From positions 1-5,336 of the forward strand of contig JAISJX010000436.1 of NCBI GenBank assembly GCA_031261145.1: DNA of 5,336 nucleotides. The letters are read 5' to 3'. Source of the DNA: Tannerella sp. (GTDB lineage: Bacteria; Bacteroidota; Bacteroidia; Bacteroidales; Tannerellaceae). The translations under genes and the position numbers were made by a program. Under the pieces are notes generated by a model. It saw only the letters and a program-made list of their open reading frames with translations. It searched no databases and had not been told where the DNA came from. This document shows positions 1 through 5,336 of this stretch, one piece after another (the stretch's first letter is position 1; each line of letters begins with the position of its first letter).

Positions 1-1517
1 TTCTTTTCCCAAACGTCGGGGATGCCATCGTTGTCGCTGTCTTTGTAGGGAGTTCCTTTATATTCGGGATAACCGCCTACCTGTTTGATGTCGGTGATGA
101 TTCCCTGTTTGTAAGAATCAGCAGGCAAACGGCGATGTTCGAATTGGTAAAATTCATCTTTTTCTATGCTTTTGTCATAATAGACTTCTCCGGTACGAAC
201 TTGTTTGATAATCCGTTCATCGACAATATCTCTTTTGGGAAAATTAGCTCCCACATTGTCCAACACAAAATTGTAAGCAGCCTGTGCCGACAAAATCGGG
301 AATGGATTATCAATCGGAAAAGGTTCGTTCCATTTCATTTTTTCTGTGTAACCATCAGTGTCGGGTTGTTCCTGAACTTGCACGCCGCCGTTCCAGTTGT
401 CGGCAGTTACTTCGGGGAATCCTTCCACGAAATTTCCATGTGCATATACTCTGCCAAATTCAAAATGGTCTAATTTACTTCTTCCCGATTCCGGTTTCAC
501 AATGCGATGTCCTACGGGGGAATTTTTCGGAGTTAAGGGACCCGGTTTGTAGTAGTTATTGATAAAATTATAGAGCGCCGTGTAATCGCCGCCATCAGCA
601 GAGCGATGCACCCAGTTGTAAACCACATTATTGACGAAATTAAAAACTCCATTCCATCCGATGGAGGGATTGCGTCCGGCGTTATTCGCCCAGAGGTTGC
701 GCATAAATGTACAGTTTTCACCACCTAATGTGCTTCCGAATGAATGGTTATAAGTATCCAATGCTTGTGAAGAGATTGAATTTTGAATGGTTACATTTAC
801 AGTTCCCAATTTCAATTCTTTGGAACCGTCTCCCGGATTAAACATGTGGCGATAGAATGAGATGTTTTCATCCAAGCCCCAACTGGCAGAAACGTGATCG
901 ATCATGATATTTCCTACGGGGTTGCCGCCAAAAGAGTCATCGCGACGTCCCACCCACGTTTCCCCGCGACGGAAACGGACATGGCGGATGACCACATCGT
1001 GCGTATTGCACCAGACAGTCTCTCCTGCAATGCAAATACCATCGCCGGGAGCGGTTTGTCCTGCAATAGTGAGATAAGGAGCGCGTATAATGACAGGGCT
1101 TGACAACCGGATGATACCGGCTACATTGAACACAATAATACGTGCGCCGCCTTGTTCACAAGCATCACGGAAAGAACCGGGTCCGCTATCGTTCAAATTA
1201 TTTACAACAATTACTTTGCCGCCTCTGCCACCGAAACTGAAAGCGCCGCCGCCTTCAGCTCCGGGAAATGCGGGAATTTTTGCTTGTGGCAAATCGGCAG
1301 GACGGGCAGCCCAAGGAATGTAGGGACGCCCTTCTTTTGCTTCCTGTTCGACAATGGGTAACGCTTTTTCCCATGCAGCGTCGGACGATTCCTGAGCATT
1401 ACGTAATAATTCGCCGGATTGAGCGGCGACTTCCGATGTAATTTTGGGATACTGCCCAAAAACACATACTCCTGTTACGAACAGGCCAATAACTAAAAAA
1501 TAAAATCTTTTTACCAT
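1..1517 (-). CDS. Secreted pectate lyase-like polysaccharide lyase (PL1-type beta-helix), 3' end outside window
   Basis: An unbroken frame of 505 codons runs from ATG at 1517 off the left edge. The protein resembles the Bacteroidota pectate lyase family proteins of the PL1 right-handed beta-helix fold, which cleave polygalacturonate-type chains by calcium-assisted beta-elimination. In order: signal peptide 1-21; a helical, charged segment 22-80 (KALPIVEQEAKEGRPYIPWA at 51-70); the beta-helix from about 83, opening with AFPGAEGGGAFSFGGRGGKV (83-102); then NDSGPGSFRDAC (109-120), TIAGQTAPGDGICIAGE (150-166), RHVRFRRGETWVGRRDD (178-194), IMIDHVSASWGLDE (204-217) and GRNPSIG (281-287). IMIDH matches the vWiDH motif of PL1 enzymes, and Arg282 is in the place expected for the catalytic base arginine. 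The DSDNDG loop (493-498) begins a thrombospondin type 3-like calcium-binding tail, so I expect the true end some tens of codons beyond the window. It lies 35 bp after the susD-like stop. The fold is secure; the exact substrate (homogalacturonan or another uronic-acid polymer) is not. Confidence 0.93.
   Translation of the reverse strand, partial: MVKRFYFLVIGLFVTGVCVFGQYPKITSEVAAQSGELLRNAQESSDAAWEKALPIVEQEAKEGRPYIPWAARPADLPQAKIPAFPGAEGGGAFSFGGRGGKVIVVNNLNDSGPGSFRDACEQGGARIIVFNVAGIIRLSSPVIIRAPYLTIAGQTAPGDGICIAGETVWCNTHDVVIRHVRFRRGETWVGRRDDSFGGNPVGNIMIDHVSASWGLDENISFYRHMFNPGDGSKELKLGTVNVTIQNSISSQALDTYNHSFGSTLGGENCTFMRNLWANNAGRNPSIGWNGVFNFVNNVVYNWVHRSADGGDYTALYNFINNYYKPGPLTPKNSPVGHRIVKPESGRSKLDHFEFGRVYAHGNFVEGFPEVTADNWNGGVQVQEQPDTDGYTEKMKWNEPFPIDNPFPILSAQAAYNFVLDNVGANFPKRDIVDERIIKQVRTGEVYYDKSIEKDEFYQFEHRRLPADSYKQGIITDIKQVGGYPEYKGTPYKDSDNDGIPDVWEK
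24..41 (-). other. Thrombospondin type 3-like calcium-binding loop at the lyase C-terminus
   Basis: Residues 493-498 read D-S-D-N-D-G, followed by IPDVWEK. The D-x-D-x-D-G spacing with a following I-P-D-x-W-E is the TSP3/EF-hand-like calcium-binding signature often found at the C-terminus of secreted Bacteroidota enzymes. A second such loop may follow outside the window. Confidence 0.75.
657..674 (-). other. Putative catalytic arginine motif (R-x-P) of the PL1 lyase
   Basis: Residues 282-287 read R-N-P-S-I-G, just before a beta-helix strand (VFNFVNNVVYNW). In classical PL1 enzymes an R-x-P-x-x-R motif in the same context supplies the catalytic base (first Arg) and a substrate-binding residue (second Arg). 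Here the first Arg and the Pro are kept, and the second Arg position holds glycine. Confidence 0.6.
894..908 (-). other. vWiDH-like motif of the PL1 lyase
   Basis: Residues 204-208 read I-M-I-D-H, followed by VSASWGLDE. This matches the vWiDH signature conserved in PL1 pectate and pectin lyases. The following Asp216-Glu217, together with Asp193-Asp194 upstream (GRRDD), are the best candidates for calcium-coordinating acids. The motif match is seen directly; the assignment of ligands is inference without a structural alignment. Confidence 0.7.
1455..1517 (-). other. Type I signal peptide of the PL1-type lyase
   Basis: The first 21 residues have a basic start (MVKR), a hydrophobic core (FYFLVIGLFVTGVCVF) and a plausible signal peptidase I site V-F-G before Gln22. 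Cys18 is preceded by T-G-V, which is not a lipobox, so a lipoprotein is unlikely. The enzyme is therefore expected in the periplasm or secreted, not obviously surface-anchored. Confidence 0.8.
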
Positions 1518-1552
1518 TTTTGTGAATTTTTATTTTAACGTGTACACTAATT
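1518..1552 (-). promoter_or_regulatory. Intergenic spacer and A-rich translation leader of the lyase gene
   Basis: These 35 bp separate the susD-like stop from the lyase ATG. The coding strand is very A/T-rich, with AAAATAAAAATTCACAAAA directly before the ATG and no Shine-Dalgarno sequence, which supports 1517 as the start. An 8-bp palindrome (GTGTACAC, 1540-1547) lies upstream but is not followed by a T-run and is too short for a convincing terminator. No match to the Bacteroides -7 box (TAnnTTTG) is seen, so the lyase is most simply read from the operon transcript. Confidence 0.6.
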
Positions 1553-3706
1553 TTATTCAGCCAAGGGATCGTATGTGCCGTTAATGTTGCCATTAACTAC
1601 ATCTTCCCAACCTATAGTTTGCAACAAAGTGATATTGTTTGTTTGAGCGCCGCTTGTAAAACCGATGAAATAATATTTCGGCTGGAAAGTAACGACTTTC
1701 CCGTCTTCATCTCCTCGACGTGTTTTGCGTATCAAATTGGCGTCATAGAAGTTTGCCAAAGCGCCAAATTGGGAGCTTAACTCTTTCTTCAAATCCAATG
1801 CTGCCGGACGGATATCTTTAACAGGATCTTTTCCTTGCGCTTCATCTGCAAAAACTTTTGTAGTAAGTTCAAAATTATCACGACGTTTGCCATTGAATGG
1901 TTGTACGCCCAGATAAGTACAGGTATTACCGTTAAAGCCGCTCAGATTCCATGATGAAGGAGCGCCTGTTATTTGTCCGAAATTAGCGCCACCATCCCAA
2001 AGTAACCAGCGGCGCATGTCATCAAAACGTTTGCCTTCAAAAGCCAATTCTATTTGGCGTTCGTAGAGAATAGCGCCGAATAATTTGCCGCGATCGGCTG
2101 CCAAGGCAGCTGCATCCAAGCCGTAGTTCTCTGTTTCGTTGGTATAACCGGCACGCTTACGTATGTCTTTCAATATTTGAATCGCTTCAGCTGGATGATT
2201 GGATCCACAAGCCGCTTCAGCAAAGTTAAGTAATACTTCGGCATAACGAATTTCCATGAAAGGCAGAGCGCTTTCACCGAATGAACCTTGGCGGTTTCCT
2301 TCCAAACTCCAGCGATATAAGCAGATAGGTTCCGGGGTCATATCAAAATCGTTACAGCGTTTGCGGACATGCGTACCTTTGTAGCTGAGACCCAAACCAT
2401 CAGCTCCGTAACCACTCTGGGTTATATCTCCTTGTTTGGCAGCATCTTTATACCATGAATAATTCCACAAGACATAGTTGGCTCCCGTATAGGGAAAATC
2501 CACACCCAGCGTAGTAGGGTCGTTACTTGCCTCAAACCGCCAATATATACCGGGGAAAGCAAAGGTACGGTAGAAGCGGGGGTCACGATTTTGAAAAAAC
2601 TTTAGTTGGTCGTAGTTATAAGTTCCTGCTTCAGTCGGTTTTTTACCATCGGCCATAGGAAATAAATCTACCATCATGGCAGTCGTACTCATACCACCGC
2701 CACCATGCGCATTAGTAGGACGCACACTTTGTTCCCAATTGTTATTTCTATAAATTTCAAACGCAGCATTATCATCATGAACTTTGTTAAAGAGCGTTAC
2801 AAACACAGCTTCCTTGCTATTATAATCTTCAAACATCTTTGCCCAACCCGCTCCATTTAGTCCCGGAGCTTCCAGATAAGCCAAACCGAAACCACCTGCC
2901 GTCAAGGCATCAATAGCGTTCTTATTGGCTTCATAAGCTTCTTGCCAACGATCTGTATTATCGGCACGGTTAAACAGAGGGCTGGCATAAAGCAAGCGAG
3001 CACGACCTGCCAAGGCTAAAGCTGCTCCTTTGGTAATGCGACCGAAATCAGCAGCGCCCCAATTCTCAGGCAACAAAGAGGAGGCGGTTTCCAAGTCCTT
3101 GCAAATAAAATCAAGACATTCCCTTGTGGTAGCACGAGGAACTATCGCTCCTTCCACTTGACTCACATCGGTTACTTGCACATGATCCACGATGGGTACT
3201 CCCCCATAAGTTTTCACTAATAAATAATACTGCCAAGCACGAAAGAAGTAAACTTGCCCAAGGAGATCCTTTTTCTGGTCTTCCTCTAATGTACTGCCGG
3301 AAACACCTTCAAGAATGTCATTGCAATTACGAATCAGCCCCCAGGGAGATCCGTTTACCGACTTGGCTACATGGAACCAGTCCGTCAGATTACTTGAAGA
3401 TGATATTTGAACATCCGGATGTACAAAATTGGAAAGTCCGCTAAATTCCTCTGTTGATTGCGACAAGAGATCACCTTTTCCGGTACTTGGATTTATATAC
3501 GAAAGAGCCACTCTCGGACTCGGCAACATTTTCAGATAGAGATCCTCTACCCGCATCCTTGCTCCTGTATAATCGTTGTATATATCAGGCGAGAGATTGC
3601 CGTAATTGGTTTTCTCCACCAAAAATTCATCGCTGCATCCCGTCCACAAAAGTGAGCTTACCAAGCAGGCGACACCTGAAATTATTTTATAGATTGCTTT
3701 CATCAT
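1553..3706 (-). CDS. SusD/RagB-family nutrient-binding outer-membrane lipoprotein
   Basis: This is a complete 717-residue SusD-like protein, the surface glycan-binding lid of the SusC barrel. Residues 1-23 are a lipoprotein signal peptide and Cys24 is the lipidation site. The N-terminal SusD-like helical (TPR-type) domain spans roughly 25-250 and contains the hallmark YFFRAWQYYLLVKTYGGVPI (153-172) and KGAALALAGRARLLYASPLF (226-245). The RagB/SusD C-terminal domain follows, with RDPRFYRTFAFPG (374-386), EIRYAEVLLNFAEA (485-498), IRKRAGY (515-521) and ERQIELAFEGKRFDDMRRW (549-567). At 717 residues it is longer than the common 500-650 range; the extra length seems to lie in aromatic-rich loops around 385-480 and near 570-670. 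It starts 12 bp after the susC-like stop, so co-transcription and probably coupled translation are expected. Met1 and Met2 are adjacent ATGs and either could start. Glycan specificity cannot be read from the sequence; a pectic ligand is inferred from the neighbouring lyase. Confidence 0.97.
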   Translation of the reverse strand: MMKAIYKIISGVACLVSSLLWTGCSDEFLVEKTNYGNLSPDIYNDYTGARMRVEDLYLKMLPSPRVALSYINPSTGKGDLLSQSTEEFSGLSNFVHPDVQISSSSNLTDWFHVAKSVNGSPWGLIRNCNDILEGVSGSTLEEDQKKDLLGQVYFFRAWQYYLLVKTYGGVPIVDHVQVTDVSQVEGAIVPRATTRECLDFICKDLETASSLLPENWGAADFGRITKGAALALAGRARLLYASPLFNRADNTDRWQEAYEANKNAIDALTAGGFGLAYLEAPGLNGAGWAKMFEDYNSKEAVFVTLFNKVHDDNAAFEIYRNNNWEQSVRPTNAHGGGGMSTTAMMVDLFPMADGKKPTEAGTYNYDQLKFFQNRDPRFYRTFAFPGIYWRFEASNDPTTLGVDFPYTGANYVLWNYSWYKDAAKQGDITQSGYGADGLGLSYKGTHVRKRCNDFDMTPEPICLYRWSLEGNRQGSFGESALPFMEIRYAEVLLNFAEAACGSNHPAEAIQILKDIRKRAGYTNETENYGLDAAALAADRGKLFGAILYERQIELAFEGKRFDDMRRWLLWDGGANFGQITGAPSSWNLSGFNGNTCTYLGVQPFNGKRRDNFELTTKVFADEAQGKDPVKDIRPAALDLKKELSSQFGALANFYDANLIRKTRRGDEDGKVVTFQPKYYFIGFTSGAQTNNITLLQTIGWEDVVNGNINGTYDPLAE
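3623..3706 (-). other. Lipoprotein signal peptide and surface-export signal of the SusD-like protein
   Basis: Residues 1-23 have Lys3 and Lys7, a hydrophobic core (ISGVACLVSSLL) and the lipobox WTGC, with Cys24 as the predicted lipidated residue after signal peptidase II cleavage. Tryptophan at -3 is unusual, since Leu, Val or Ile is normal there, but Thr-Gly at -2/-1 fits. The residues after the cysteine (SDE) are acidic, as in the lipoprotein export signal that sends Bacteroidota lipoproteins to the cell surface. Cys14 has no acceptable residues before it and is rejected as the lipid site. Confidence 0.85.
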
Positions 3707-3718
3707 GATTGTTGTTTT
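3707..3718 (-). promoter_or_regulatory. Translation leader of the susD-like gene (no Shine-Dalgarno)
   Basis: The 12 bp between the susC-like TAA and the susD-like ATG read AAAACAACAATC on the coding strand. There is no purine-rich Shine-Dalgarno motif, only an A-rich leader as is usual in Bacteroidota. The spacing leaves no room for a promoter or terminator and supports co-transcription with the transporter. Confidence 0.7.
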
Positions 3719-5336
3719 TTAGAATGTAACACTTAAACCCAAAGTAATTTTCCTTAAAAGAGGATAGCTGTTATAGCTGGACATAGGGCTTGTAAATTTA
3801 TCCGGATAAGGATTATAGAAACATAATATATTTTGACCGGTAACATTTAACCGGCAACCTTCTACACCCGCGAATTTCACCCATGCTTTCGGTAAGGAGT
3901 ATGCCATTGTAACATTGCGAAGAGCTGCGTTAGCATTATTTATTTTCCAGAAAGTAGAAGCAGCGCTATTATCGCCGAAACGCAAGTTAGGATATTTCGC
4001 CTCTCTGTTTCTCGGAGCAATTACCCGACCTTGAGCGTCCAAGACATCATCATAAACATACATATTGCCTCCCCAGAACGAAGGTAAGCCGGTAAATTGC
4101 ATAGTGGTGGTATTAGTACTAATAGCTGCGCCTTGTATCAATGAGTAACTACCCCAACTAGCGCCTAATTGTGCGCTAACAGAAAAACTTTTATACTCAG
4201 CGCCCAAATTAACAGTAAAGCCGTAAGGATTACCTGTGCGTTTCGATATCAGCACACGGTCATTACCATCCACTACATTTCCTCTCGGATCGTCAGGATC
4301 GCCCGGCGCATAATACGTACCGTCAGTTTTTTGTGAACCGCGAACATTGTTATAAATCAGCATACCCGGATGAATATCCTGCTGAGTTTTCCCCATATAA
4401 GTAGTGAGATTATTCGCAAGAAAGTATTCGGCAATTTCCTGATTGCTTCGGAACATTCCAAGACATTCGTAACCCCACAAACCACGGTCTGTACGCTGAT
4501 TAGGTTGAGGAGCATCCAATGGACGAGTGGCTTCGGATTGCCATGGATATGTTACTAACTTATTGTCGGTCAAACCTGTATTAAGTTTTACGTGGTATTT
4601 GAAATCCTTACCGATTTTGTCACGCCAACCCAACGAAAGTTCCACTCCGAATCTGTCTGTTGCTCCGTAGTTGTAAGCCGACGGCGGCGCACCTATCGTA
4701 GTCGGGTAGTTATCAGCGCTGCCAACCGACAAAAATTCATCACGATTCATTTCGTAATATCCTTCCAGAGTTACCGACAAGCGGCTATTCAGAAAATTGA
4801 GGTCCAATCCCAAATTACTTTTATAGCCCTGATCCCAATGAGCATTACGATTAGGCACCGTACCCGGCATTTGGAAGTGAGGTCCGGCAACTTGATCCGG
4901 GTTGTTACCAAAGATAGGTCCTTTCACAGCTTCATTACCATAAGTCATCAACCAAGCCCAAGCGCTGATATTATCACGACCTAAGAGACCGAAAGAACCG
5001 CGAATCTTGAAGAAATCCATGAATTTCACATTTTCTTTAAACCAAGATTCTTCCGACACAATCCAACCTGCCGAGAAAGAATGGAATGTTCCCCAATAAT
5101 TTTCGGGAGCAAACTTGGTACTGGCATCCGAACGAATCAAATATTCCGCCAAATATTTGCCGGCATAATTATAATTCAAACGACCTACATAGGATAGCTT
5201 ACCGGCTTCTGTACGAGAAAAGGCGGTAGTCTGGTCACCTTGAGCGCCGTTAGATTGGAAGTTTGTAAAAGAATAAGGTTCCATTACCATACCCCACATA
5301 TTTTCCGATTCACTTTCCGATTTCTCAATCGTGAAC
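3719..5336 (-). CDS. SusC/RagA-type TonB-dependent transporter, C-terminal part (5' end outside window)
   Basis: This is the last 538 codons of a SusC-like outer-membrane transporter, which imports oligosaccharides into the periplasm with TonB/ExbBD energy and works as a complex with the SusD lipoprotein encoded next. The frame is open to the window edge: 12 codons precede the first ATG at 5299, so that ATG is internal and not the start. Visible barrel signatures, numbered from the edge, are the strand-rich segment GRLNYNYAGKYLAEY near 51-65, SFSAGW near 86-91, FFKIRGSFGLLGRDN near 108-122, the late FWKINNANAALRNVTMAYSLP strand region, TGQNIL, and the end YPLLRKITLGLSVTF. The terminal phenylalanine is the usual last residue of outer-membrane barrels. 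Family members are typically about 1,000 residues, so the plug, TonB box and signal peptide are missing here only because of the window boundary. No frameshift is seen. The family is certain; the imported sugar is inferred only from the downstream lyase. Confidence 0.96.
   Translation of the reverse strand, partial: FTIEKSESESENMWGMVMEPYSFTNFQSNGAQGDQTTAFSRTEAGKLSYVGRLNYNYAGKYLAEYLIRSDASTKFAPENYWGTFHSFSAGWIVSEESWFKENVKFMDFFKIRGSFGLLGRDNISAWAWLMTYGNEAVKGPIFGNNPDQVAGPHFQMPGTVPNRNAHWDQGYKSNLGLDLNFLNSRLSVTLEGYYEMNRDEFLSVGSADNYPTTIGAPPSAYNYGATDRFGVELSLGWRDKIGKDFKYHVKLNTGLTDNKLVTYPWQSEATRPLDAPQPNQRTDRGLWGYECLGMFRSNQEIAEYFLANNLTTYMGKTQQDIHPGMLIYNNVRGSQKTDGTYYAPGDPDDPRGNVVDGNDRVLISKRTGNPYGFTVNLGAEYKSFSVSAQLGASWGSYSLIQGAAISTNTTTMQFTGLPSFWGGNMYVYDDVLDAQGRVIAPRNREAKYPNLRFGDNSAASTFWKINNANAALRNVTMAYSLPKAWVKFAGVEGCRLNVTGQNILCFYNPYPDKFTSPMSSYNSYPLLRKITLGLSVTF

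Noticed and set aside
135..562. Two overlapping plus-strand open frames of 92-112 codons
   Set aside because: Both are antisense to the continuous lyase frame, which has clear family motifs across the same span.
1540..1547. 8-bp palindrome GTGTACAC in the gap before the lyase gene
   Set aside because: The arms do not extend past 4 bp, the flanks do not pair and no T-run follows on the coding strand, so neither a terminator nor an operator can be supported; a palindrome of this size can occur by chance.
1211..1593. Minus-strand frames of 64-84 codons near the lyase start, suggesting a possible frameshift or extra small gene
   Set aside because: They are in other frames from the lyase, whose frame reads without interruption from 1517 with a signal peptide and family motifs; one also overlaps the end of the susD-like gene. 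No frameshift is needed.
4592..4984. 130-codon open frame on the plus strand
   Set aside because: It lies fully antisense to the strongly supported SusC-like barrel, its product is low in recognisable motifs and it has no upstream signals; it is a shadow of the real gene.
5297..5299. ATG as a possible start of a short transporter gene
   Set aside because: The frame stays open for 12 more codons to the window edge, and the protein from here lacks a signal peptide, plug and TonB box, so it is an internal methionine of a longer SusC.

Overview
The window is a three-gene block from a polysaccharide utilisation locus (PUL) of a Bacteroidota bacterium, most likely of the order Bacteroidales. The assignment rests on an adjacent SusC/SusD pair (a system confined to this phylum), A-rich leaders without a Shine-Dalgarno sequence, and a SusD lipoprotein with an acidic surface-export signal just after the lipidated cysteine. 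I cannot name the genus from the sequence.

All genes lie on the minus strand, so transcription runs from high to low coordinates. 5336-3719 encodes the C-terminal part of a SusC/RagA-type TonB-dependent outer-membrane transporter; its 5' end is outside the window. After 12 bp comes 3706-1553, a complete and rather long (717 aa) SusD/RagB-family lipoprotein. After a further 35 bp comes 1517-1, a secreted right-handed beta-helix polysaccharide lyase of pectate lyase family PL1 type. It is read in one unbroken frame for 505 codons and leaves the window just before its C-terminus. Almost every base is coding. The only non-coding stretches are the two short gaps, and no promoter, terminator, RNA gene, mobile element, CRISPR array or long repeat is visible.

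Inferred function: the lyase cleaves an acidic, probably pectic, polysaccharide; the SusD lid captures the oligosaccharides at the cell surface; and the SusC barrel imports them into the periplasm using TonB energy. The tight same-strand spacing implies one operon whose promoter and regulator lie beyond position 5336. The general system is well known. The points worth a second look are the non-canonical substrate-arginine positions in the lyase, its conserved-looking N-terminal extension, its calcium-binding C-terminal motif, and the size of the SusD. I found no evidence of an undescribed type of system here.
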